Position numbers and translations under genes: made by a program. A DNA stretch of 64,000 nt from contig NW_019091374.1 of the NCBI RefSeq assembly GCF_001949145.1, positions 1,708,670 through 1,772,669 of the forward strand, given 5' to 3'. Position 1 is the first letter of the stretch; every line of letters begins with the position of its first letter. A model generated the notes under the pieces. That model did no database searches and was not told the origin of the DNA. It saw only the letters and a list, made by a program, of their open reading frames with translations. This document shows positions 50,155 to 61,200 of the stretch, in pieces. The DNA comes from Acanthaster planci. Taxonomy: Eukaryota > Echinodermata > Asteroidea > Valvatida > Acanthasteridae.

Positions 50155-52365
50155 AGATCTCGCACTTGCATCTGTGAGGATTAAATAAAACCTCTAAATC
50201 AAACACTTGTGCATTTGGAATATCACATTGTGCTATCCTTTTCTTTCATTGTTAATTTGAGACTCCCTTATCTTATGGTTGAAATTCCCTAGTCCCAAAT
50301 TAGGAAAAAGAAAGTTGTGCATTTTTTGAAATAAAAGGGATTTGACAGGATTTTATTCTTTATTATTTCATCAAGTCACAATACTTCAGCATAACTTGCT
50401 GTATTACATTACATGTACACTGATTTTTAAGACGAGTACACAACAGGTAACCCAGACGATATCCATATGTAAAACTCTATAAAATGGAAAAAGATGATTT
50501 CTAATGACTGATAATGAACTGACAGATTATTATTATTATTTTTTTTACAGTACTTTGTTCAGCGGATAAGTGCATTCGAGACCATACATACTTTCACACT
50601 GGAACGTTAAATATTGGAAGAAAAATGCCTGGGGTATCTATCTACCTATGGGCCGAATTCACAGAGTCGTGTTGAGAGCATGCCAAGCAATGGTCGAAAG
50701 GAATGCCTTCTGACACTGGATTACTAACCAGTCTGTTTTCGGTTCATTTCATGAAGCACTCAAATTTGATCATACTGCTTAGCTGAAATGCTAAGCGTAG
50801 AAACACCATGCTCAGTAGAAAGGTTATTTACCGACCGACTGTACATGTATATGTGTGCCTGCGGTGGCGTCTGTTTTAGAAATATGTATCAGGAAAGCGC
50901 ATAACACTTGTTTAGCTTGCTATTCATTTTTTTAACAGAGAAGTTTCCCGAAGTGGATCTAGGGATTTGCTAAGATAAAAATGACATGACTCTCAACATT
51001 GTTAACCGAGGGACTATCTGTGATCTGTCAATATGTCTTGGTGTTTCTGTGGCTTGACATGTTCTTAAGAACAAAATAATGGTTATTTTAATTCACAATC
51101 TAACAGGCTATTCACAGCTGAAATTACCAACCAAATTATTGGCAAAATCAGCAAAGTTTCCAGACATAATTCGGTGCTATTATGCTTGACTAAAGAAAAC
51201 CGACATTTTGCATGAAACAAAACCCCTGCCGAAATAGTTCAACACCTAGCACCATTTACTGTCAATTGACCCAACAACCAAATATAATTTGAAAGATGAA
51301 CAACAAATTATTTTTCCAAATATTACTACTTTCCACCCAGCTGGACTTATGTGGTTAAGAGATAAGTTTGCAAAAGTCATACATGTATTTCTCTCGAATT
51401 TTTGGTGTCTATTCTATTCCATCAAACCCCAAACATTTTACACACACATGCACCAATAATCCTCTCATAGCTCAATTCATATTATTGTCTGAGCCAAGTG
51501 TGAGGTTTTTCCACCGAAACCTCCATTTTAGAGAGGTTATAAACCACCAAAGCAAAGATCACAATAGCTTCAGGAACCCAAATCTGAAGAACATGTGGAG
51601 TTTGATACACTAGGATATACATGTGGAGATGCATTGGTGTAGTGGGACTGTAAATACCCTCACAGTCTGCACATTTCATTAGATAAGGTTAGCTTTACCT
51701 CTTCTGCAAACCATTAGAATCCCAATGCTCCAAAATCCTTCAAAATCTGTCAGGTTGTTTAAGTTTTGGGGAGGATTTTACATGATTCAGGAAGGAGCAA
51801 CCAAGCAGCTATTACTTTCCAAAAGGTTTGATCTACTTTGGAAGTTACAGTACAGCGAATTCGCTCTTGGTTTCCCAAACGGTAGTAGATGTCAAAGGAT
51901 TCAGAAAGGTTCTCAGAGGAAATGTCCAGGATCTTGAGGTTGATTAGCCTAATGAAATCCTGTCTCCGTTATCATCCTCAAGAGCTATATATACATCTGT
52001 ACACCCTATCCTAAATACATAAAAATATCAACTGATAATGGTCACACTTTCAGCAAAGTGTTTGGAATAACACAATGTTTCAAGATTGCTTCTTCTGCAT
52101 GTCAACTACGAGGCAAGGTGATCTTTCGAAAGAAACGGGAAAAATTTGTATGAGATTTTTATACACACTCACTCATGTAATATAACACAGTAATTTTGTA
52201 TAACACTATATAATTGTCGATATCGTCGTAAGCTCGGGAAAGTGAGATACTGTGTTTCAAAGATATGAGAGATCACTTCGACTCTTGGCTTGAGCAAATG
52301 GCAACATTAGTTCAAAACCTTGATTTCATTGCTAATCTTCCCAGGATATTCATCAACAGCACAGC
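50155..52365. other. Downstream flank of MFF, nothing recognised
   Basis: No exon was seen. Part of this should be the 3' UTR of MFF. The minus strand has AATAAA-type words near 50.36 kb, too far from the stop to assign with confidence. Confidence 0.3.
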
Positions 52366-52369
52366 AAGT

Positions 52370-55300
52370 CTAGAATATGCGATACAAAAACCGTAAACCC
52401 TTGTACATGAAGTAGACGGCACCAAGCGCGCAGAATAGCAACTCCCGTCGGTCCCGGCGGACGCTAGACTCTTCTAGGGTCGTGACCTTCCGTGTGAGCA
52501 GGTGGAGGTGGCGCTGTAGGGCCTGCATGTCCAGGGCAGGGCCACCTTCAGCGAGGGCGGAGTTGCCGAGGAGCTTAGCGGGGCCTGTGGGAGTTTCGTC
52601 CAGGCTGCCGCAGTACAGTGGACAGGAGAAAAAAAGATTTCCACATTGTCAAGAATCAGGACAAAGAGAAAAACGAAAACGAAAAATAAACCTGTATTCA
52701 ACTGTATCTCTATGACCACTTTGAGCTGTCGGATGTGGAAGCATGATGTTGCTGTCCATACTCACAGATACAGCTGACTGGTGAAGGTGACACGCCAAGC
52801 CTGCCTCAATTCAGCTAGGACCCCCCTCCCCATTTATTTTGCACATGCATGAAGTTCACCACCTCGAGCAGAACCACCCCCTCATCAAGAGCAATATTGG
52901 TCAGGAGTATTCATTTTGTTGGTCACTGGTTGTGACTGTACTGCAACACTTGCATTTCCTAGCCATTTGTGATCCAGCGGTGCGCAGTTAGTACCAAAGG
53001 GGCCTCTGTTGCTTAGGAAATAGTGCCCTTACTTGGTCCAGCTCGAGATCCATTAAATTCTGTGGAAGTGGACTTTGTGCGTAACTGTGCACTGTCTGTG
53101 GTGGTGATATCAAATAATCATTGCTCCATAGGTGTACCCCGGGTGTTGAAAGACTTTGGGGAATATACCGTTCAAATGACTCTTGCCAATCCGCCTTTGT
53201 GCTGTTTGGCTATTTATCAGAAGTTGGCAGCTACATCTTGCCTTTTTCTGAAGTCAAACTTTTCGGCCAAAAATGATTTTGTTAGCACGTGGATAAGAAA
53301 ATGGACGGAGACTGGGGAGAACAGATTTGGAAGGGCGGGGCAGAAGGAAATGACAGGACTAGGAGATAGGAAAATCAAATGTTTCCACATACTTTGCCAG
53401 TCTTTGCTGGTTCACGTTGCCCTTGTTTGGCTTCATCACACTCTGATCTCCGACGGTTGGGAACCGGACGTCCTCCATTTTCAGTATGTGTGGTGGTGTG
53501 GTCAGGCCAACCACTGTGTCAGCTGTGATTCGGCAATAAAAGAAACTCCTAGGGTAAGTGCTGATGTACAGCTGAATGTGTAAATCAACACTGATCAACC
53601 ACTTAAGAATGGTGAGAAAGTTTTGACTTATGACATGGTTTTAGTGTGTCCCTGTTATTAATTTCTCCGCTGAAAATAAGCGAAAAAGACCTGATTACTT
53701 GGAAGGGTAGAAACAATTTATCATACCGTGCGCTTTCAAGAAGTTGCCATGGAAAGGTGCGTTTTGCAGTGAATTATGGGTAAAACAGTCGACGAAGAAG
53801 GTTTGACACAATTTTTGAAGCAATTAAAGAGGCAATTTGACATACCTGTGGGGAAAGGTGTCATTTCCTCCAGATCCAAATGTCTGGGTGTTTGCCTGGA
53901 GCCGATGTGTGTATCAGAGCCTTGTAAAGAAACAGGGAAAGAACTTAAGCCATCTGGAAAATGTTGGATGTGACGTCAGCCACTTGGTCCTGAATTTCAG
54001 AATCTACATTGGGCAAGAGTTCCATCCTTTCCTGCACTCACTGTATAAACTTAACACTGGCTGTCAAGTTGCACCCAGATAGCAAGCATAAATCTGCTCC
54101 GAGTGAGTTCAAGACATGGCCGGAGGGTCTCCACTCAGGACGCTAAATCCGCGAGACTGAAACCTGAAGCTGGAGATGGAACTAAAATGAGGTTTGGAAA
54201 AACTGTAAACAAACCAAACTCTGGCCTCACCTGCCACCATAATGCGTTCCGGTACGTTCATTGCGTGGGCAGGGCTATTGGTTACGTAATCTAGATCTGG
54301 GCTCCCAGAGTCCGTGTAGGATGTGTCTTCTGGCTGGCCCATACTTAATCTTGTTGGTATCTACAATGAGGAGAAAAAAGTGGAGAAAGAGCAAATCGGA
54401 TTATCCATCACAGGAGAGGTATGAGGCAAGCATTTCAGACATCATTGATTTAAATTGGTTTATTTTGTCTCACACTTTAACCCTAACCCCCTCGGCCTTT
54501 TTGCTAGGCACCGTTCTCAATCCTTCAAAATCCTCCGATTGTCTGTGCAAAAACACTGCGTTCTGCCTCAATCCTCCAAAATCTTCTAATACTTCTTGAA
54601 TATGCCCCTTTAAAGGGTGCCCACTTCCTCAATCCTCCAAAATCCTCCGGCAACTCCTTTTATGGAGGATTTCAAATAATGTAGGCATGAGTTTATGATA
54701 TGGATGAGCATAAACAGCACATGGTCTAACCCGCAACGTTGACACAACGCATACTTCGCAATCTGTCACACATTTCGCCATTCTTCCTGAATCCTCCAAA
54801 ACTCAGTCGTCCAGAATCACCCAGAGCATTTTGGAGGATTGAGGAGGGTTAGGGTAAAGGAAACCAAGGGTTAGCGATGGTCCCTGTAATTCACCTGACA
54901 GTCAACCACACAAATTTCTGTCAGTTCCACTGAGCGCCAGTTATCCCATCTACTCAGTAAAAGGACAGAATCCACGTGATTGGTGCTACAGATTACCAAA
55001 ATTAGCCCTTGTATCAAACTCCTTGAATGACTGGCCAACTGCACGAACTCATTCCTCTTTGGTCGGTTGAGACCAGCAGTGGATAAGTTGACAGCATTTA
55101 TTCTGCCTGGGAAGCAACTGTCCGGCTTTCGTACAATTGAGTATGTGGCAAAAGGTGCACTGTGGAGCATTTAGGCCAATGTCTGCGCACACTCACTGAT
55201 ATTTACCCACATATTATCAGTCAATGAGCATCACATCACAGTTAGCTCACGTTATTGTAGCAATCATCAGATTGCATGATCCATGTCCAACACCACAATC

Positions 55301-55459
55301 CTTCCTCAATCAAACCATGTGTCTCTCCATGTCTCCTAACCTCACCTGCATTTTGCTGTTGATGTCGGTACTGTACTCGGTGCTGTAATGCATCTGCTGG
55401 AGGTCATCCATCTCCTGCTCCATCTGGTTGATGATGGAATCGGCACCAGTGCTTCCCAT
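52370..55459 (-). CDS. MFF: Mitochondrial fission factor
   Basis: Tail-anchored outer-membrane receptor that recruits the dynamin-related GTPase Drp1 for mitochondrial and peroxisomal division. Five coding exons on the minus strand: 55346-55459, 54231-54360, 53846-53920, 53393-53513, 52370-52604. GT-AG sites and phases agree, giving 224 aa, within the range of known isoforms. The N-terminal part carries both short conserved motifs, MHYSTEYSTDINSKMQ and AMNVPERIMVAG, matching the EMEYTEGI and VPERIVVAG segments of vertebrate MFF. A TPPHIL motif follows at about 117-122. A coiled coil (MQALQRHLHLLTRKVTTLEE) and a hydrophobic tail anchor (about 201-224, ending FLYRIF) close the protein. An in-frame stop shortly before the ATG supports the start. 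Head-to-head with DLAT. Confidence 0.93.
54477..54857. mobile_element. Element with telomere-like TTAACCCTAACCC ends
   Basis: Left end ttaaccctaaccccctc (54477) and right end gagggttagggtaaa (to 54857) are inverted. The interior repeats cctcaatcctccaaaatcc several times in both directions. It lies in the first MFF intron and is a longer member of the family seen at 59145-59203. Confidence 0.7.
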
Positions 55460-55464
55460 TGCCT

Positions 55465-58290
55465 TGAGTCAGCACGCTGCTAGACCCACCCACACACACA
55501 AAAACCTTGGTGAGTTTGGTATTCTAACACCACATGCTTGTAAAGAGCGTCAGTTACTCAACATCAACACATGCGCATGCTGTCGGCCCTTTCAGTATGC
55601 TCGTCCGTGCTAACTCAGGTGCTTTGTTTGTGAATGACCTTGCCCTCTTGAAACACCAATCTGGCTCATTGTCTAAGACTGAAATTTCAACATTTCACGT
55701 CACTGTGCAGCTGCTAGTCACGATCTGTTGACCGCTGTGATATTGGTTGATCTTACACACATTCGTCATCGTAGCATGAGCTGTAGATTTTTTTGCAAAC
55801 AGCTGGTCACGTTTTCTTCGTGTTTGTGGACGAATGTTTTGAGAGGTAATAGTATATGTATAGCGTGGCGCAATCAACTGACCACACAGAATGACCAACT
55901 GTGCCCAACACCACTGACCGTGTACAGCCACAGCGACAAAGCATTAAACAAAAGCCATCATAAACTTTCAGCTGGTGGTCTCTTACACATGTACATTACA
56001 TTTGGAAGGTTTGCAAAATGTACAGTAAACTGCACAAACTCCATAACATTAAAAGTAACATCCAAAATGTTTGCCAATTTCAGGAAAATCATCCATCGAG
56101 GGAAAATTTCATTTTTCCATCCAGTGTGCAGAGCTTACAAGGTCCCATGTTGACCGGTACAAATATTGATTAACGTGCTACCAGTATCACTACTGTATAA
56201 GCCAATTCCCCGTTTTGTCGCCATGTTGACTTTAGCACCCCCCGCATGACTAAGTGAACAAAGCACCACGCCGACTTATTCCTGAGCACCGTATGTGCGG
56301 TAGCTGTGATCACATCGAAACTGTACCCAGGACACTGTGCCACTCAGGAATCAGTTGTCGGTGCCAGTGTGCTGACAGAGCGTGCGTTTTGCGAATGATC
56401 TGCTAGAGGCCAGTGTGCCGTGACGTTAACATACAGTCACCAGGACATTAACATACAGTTCAAATCGTTATATGAACAAGATTGCGACATCGCACTCAAT
56501 GACATGACGATTTCCGATTTAAAGGGGAAGTTTCTCTTTTCTTCCCAAATGTGAGTAACCCTTATCATTATTGGAATCTAGGATTATCACTTGACCCTAA
56601 GCTGGGCGCATTAGACAGTTTACGGAACCATTTTGGAGATAATTCAGAGGATTCTGATTCGGGGTACAAGCTATTTTGAGTGAAATGAATTAATGGAAGC
56701 AAAAGCCAATGGAAGGTACTGGACCTTACTATTGCCCAACCATGTCCAAATGTTAAAAAGCTAAAAAAAGGCAATTTGTATGGTCCAAGTTACTAGGACT
56801 ACAGACTGGAGTAGCCAAGGCCTCTAAACAAACAGACAAAAAGTTTCTCTAGAGAAAATGCTGAAGACAAACATGTTAACAGGTCGGGGACCAAACCACA
56901 ATCTAGCGACGTCCCCATTTTCTGCTCATGTTGCTTGTTCTGGCGGTAATGAAGTCATTTTTATCATGTCACGTGATAATTATTTTATTTTCCCACGATT
57001 TTGGGGAAACATTTTCATGCATTAAGTAAATTTCTGCGAAGCTTTATTTTTTCCCGTAAACGTTTTCATCGGCAGAATGAACTTGCCTACCCATTGAATT
57101 CAACACCTCCAGTGCACAATTCAACAAAAAAATGTCCTCAATTCGCTTTCAGAGATACATGTACGTCTACCAAACGAAAGGAAAGTTTGTGGCATGTTTC
57201 CTGTAAAACTGACCAATTAGAGCAATTTGTATTGAAGTTTTTGGCCCATAAAGAGATCAATATCACCTGTGAACCGTGATCTAAAAACAGCTCAAACATT
57301 ACATCATCGTTGCACAATTGCAATCGAGCGGCGTATGCAAATAGAGCATGCATATAGCATTTTCGAAATGAGTGAATTCGGCTTAGACTTCAGTTTTGTG
57401 GCTTGAACATGTGGTTTCGAACCCTGCTTCAAAATGGCTAGAACCATCAAAAACCAAGTCTAAGCCGAATCACCACGTCCACTTGTTTCGAAAACACTCA
57501 GTCTGGTATTGTTGCTAGATTGTGGTTTGGACCCCGATTTGGTGTATATAAAAAATTATATATAATATGAAATTTTTAACTTGGCTGAATGTAGCCCAAA
57601 ACGTAGCCGCTGTCTGCAACAGTCTGATTAAATGATCTTGGATCCAAAGCAAAACTAAGTACGAAAAGAGTTCAAAATACAGACAGCAGCCAGACTCCAC
57701 GCAATACTTTTCTTTGGTGCTTTGTACGGGCTCTGACTAATCTCACTTCCCAAACATTGCCTAATGAGTAACGTTAACGGCAATGTCTTTCACTAGACAA
57801 TTTGTTCGAGACAGCGCACACCGATTCAGTATTGTATGGCATTTAAAATTAACCAATGTACTTTTGTTAACATACAAATGTAAGAACCTAAATATATCAA
57901 ATTAACACTGGAAAACTCCACAGCTTTACCCGATCCACTCCGCTTCGGCGCTAGTTCGCAAACTTCCGACCGTGCACTACATACATATACAGTATAATAG
58001 ATCAGAACCCAGTTTCTAAAAAAAAAAATTCCACCGAATTAAAGACCGCAGAAGTGACTCTTCAAACTAAGCAATTTAACGACACGAAGAAGAAATTATA
58101 ATAAATTTGTTCTGAGATCAACTTGCCCAAATTTTAAAAAGAAGGTAAAACCTGTGACACTTGACAGAAATTGCTGTCGATCTAGGTAGTTCTACCGTGA
58201 CCTGTGACCTAATCAGCATATGTAGGTCGCGCTATGCATGCGCATATGCTCCATTAACTTACGCGAAAGTCGGAGAAGGAGCCGGAGGTG
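55465..58290. promoter_or_regulatory. MFF-DLAT intergenic region, likely divergent promoters
   Basis: No coding exon was seen between the MFF start and the DLAT start, which point away from each other. Around 57930-57975 there is a GC-richer patch (ctccgcttcggcgctagttcg). The minus strand of it reads into a possible donor (cgg|gtaaag), so it could be a noncoding first exon of MFF. Promoter location and 5' UTR exons are inferred, with no core element identified. Confidence 0.35.
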
Positions 58291-58297
58291 TGCCGAA

Positions 58298-61200
58298 ATG
58301 CAAAGGTCTGGCCTTATTTTTCGGGCCTGTTTCAGAGCCCAGACTCTGTGCAGGGCGCCAAAAATCAGTTCAGGGAGAGTTTTCTTTGCCAGGGCCATAC
58401 ACACATGCAGAGCAGCATCAAGGTTGGTTATTTTTAATTGAAATTCACAGGCGTAGGCTACATGATCATGATGTAGGCCCCCCGGCCTAGGCCTGCTGAT
58501 TCATTTGGAAATTGTTTTCTACCGGTAGGCCTCACTAGCCCAGGTAGGACGTCGTCTACATTGCATTGCGACTTACGTCCAGTGTGTGAAACTCCTCCTA
58601 CTATGCGAAATTTTTTCAACCGTTTTTTCTCACATTTTTACTTGCATAGTAGGAGGACTTTCATACCCTGGACGTTAGTCACAATGCAATGTAGACGCCA
58701 TCCAACCTGGGCTAAGACTTCACCACCATGACGACTGCTGATACTTGATACGTCTCTTGACACATGCATGACACATGCCGGATGTGCAACAGGTACAAAG
58801 TACCATAGTGCATGTGGTCGCGCTCAAATGATACGTGTAGAGACAGTATGCAGTTGAGAAATCGTATTGCCTGATGTCTGTACAGCCAAAATTAGGGTCC
58901 GATTGAGCCGGAAGAATCTTCTTTTTTTTCCCATGTTGATCATTATTAGATAAGACTAAAGGCATGAACTTTATGAAGGGAAAACTCTGTTTTATAATAT
59001 AAGGCCACTCTCATTTGGCCTACAACTTGTACGGATGGCCAAAATTTGTAGAATCATCACCTCTTGATTGGTTTTTTAATTTACCTCAAGTTCGTTCACA
59101 ATTGACATTTGTCCAATAATTTAAAAAACAGGGTGGTATTTTCATTAACCCTAACCCTCCTCAATCCTTCACCTGTTGGAGGATTGAGGAGGGTTAGGGT
59201 TAAGTAGGCCCCTAGGACTTATTTACCATGATTTACAAAAATTTTCCAGTAGGCCTACTTGTATTACTTTTTGTTGTTCTGAGAGCCACCTGGGATTTTT
59301 AACACTTTCTGCATTATTGTTTTACTTTTGTACTCATGACTAGCCGTACATGTAGTTTCAGCAGCAACTCGTGGGAAAAACACGACTTTGACGTCAACAG
59401 AGTAGGTCCGATTGGCCTTCTTCCTGATGGCAAGAAAAAGCTCTGAGTTTTTGCCCAAAAAAAATGGTCCAAAACCATAGGGCGTGTGATTTTAACATAC
59501 GTAATTAATTTTTCATGGCTTTTCGAGGGAAAGATTTGATTGAGAAAGTGCAGTTTCAACAAGCAACAAAGGGTTATTGCCGAGCCGCATTCCAAATCCT
59601 GAAGCATAACGAACCAATTAAAAATGAGGAATCAGTAAGGCCTCCAGAGTAATGCCTTACTGTTCAAGAAGTACTAGCCTAGACATATATGGTTGTCACT
59701 TGATACTGTTGGAAAATAAAGCTTCATTCACCGCCGTTTGCATGGAGGGGCCATTTGGTTTCCAGAAGGAGCCAGTTGACACTTTGTGCACAAATTCTTT
59801 CAAACTAGTCTGAAAATTTGTTTATTGTGAGTGAATTCCTCAATATTTTCTCCGCTAAATTTGACCTTTTTGGCTGCAATTTGACTCGTAGGACATTTCT
59901 TGTTTTCGGATGGCTAATAAGTCACTGCAGGGACAATTTGTGGGCCCATTTAAACAAAATTCTTTCCCAGTAAGGGTCAGGCATTGCAGAAATGCTGAAA
60001 GACTTGAATCTTGGACTAAAAACAATGTCCAGTTTTGCTAAGAAGTAATTTCTTGACGCCCCTTGGACTTTGCACACAACGGCCGAAGTGGAGACAGGAT
60101 GCAACATAATTCCTGTCTTGAGAGTAATATAATATGGGACACTTTCAAATTTCGTAAATTTGCAGATGGACTGGGAGATCTTCCTCGTCAGCTTTCACGG
60201 GTCAGACTTGGTTAAGAAGGACGCCAGTCAGGCCATTTTCTTCAGAAGGTTTGAAAAATTTTTTGCTGTAGTCTGTTTTTAAAGTCATGCACCCCTCCTT
60301 CCAGCTTTTCCTTTAAAGTGGAGAATTTTTTTTGATTTGAAATTCCCCACTCCTGAAACACGTTAGGCATGTTAATCTTGTTCCTCAAAAGAATTGTTTA
60401 TGGAGGTAATCAACTGATAAAAAGAAAGAACGAGATTTGCTGAAGTGGACACTTTAAATCCTCTTTATCTGAGACCCAAATTTTTCGTTAACTGTAAATG
60501 TTCAAAAACCTTCCCCTATGAGGCAATGTTGTTTAATGGACAATATTTGAATGTAAGTGTGCTTGTTCTTCTTTTCATTTCAGATTTGCCACAGCATTAT
60601 AAAATAACTCTTCCAGCCCTGTCGCCCACGATGGAAACAGGTACATTGGTCCGATGGGAAAAGCAGGTAAATATAGATAAATTGGTAACAATTTAAAAAA
60701 GGCAATTGTGCAGAAAGATGTGATTGATACAGAAGTTCTGTTATGACACTGGAGAGTGAATTTTTAGTAAGCCAAGTAGTTAGCTACCTACATGTACAGT
60801 AGATGGGCCAACTTTCTTTGGATCAGCTAATTGGTTTGCACTGTACCACCTCACCAAACAGCATTATAAATTGACAAAATATGGTACAAAATCTTATCCA
60901 TCTATACAGCTTGGAATTTCCTTGCATTAACCTCACGACCACTAAGCTTGCAAGGGTCAGCTTGTCAGTTTAAGTGCAGCCTTTCATCAATGTTTTTTTG
61001 TGAGGGAAATGTGAAGTTTTGTCCCTCAGTAGACTTATGAATGTTTTTTACAAGCTATTGGGCAACAGTGAGTGAGCAGTGCTTGAAGAGTTGCCTCCGA
61101 GGTGAACAAACGTGGGTGATAAAAGAATGAAAATTAAAAAAATGAAAGATAAAAACAGACAGGAAACAGTGAGAGAATTGAAAAAAGAAAGAAAGTGGAT

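Noticed and set aside
53023-53583. 186-codon plus-strand open frame, the longest in the window
   Set aside because: It overlaps the MFF exon at 53393-53513 on the opposite strand, shows no homology, and has no consistent splice or start context.
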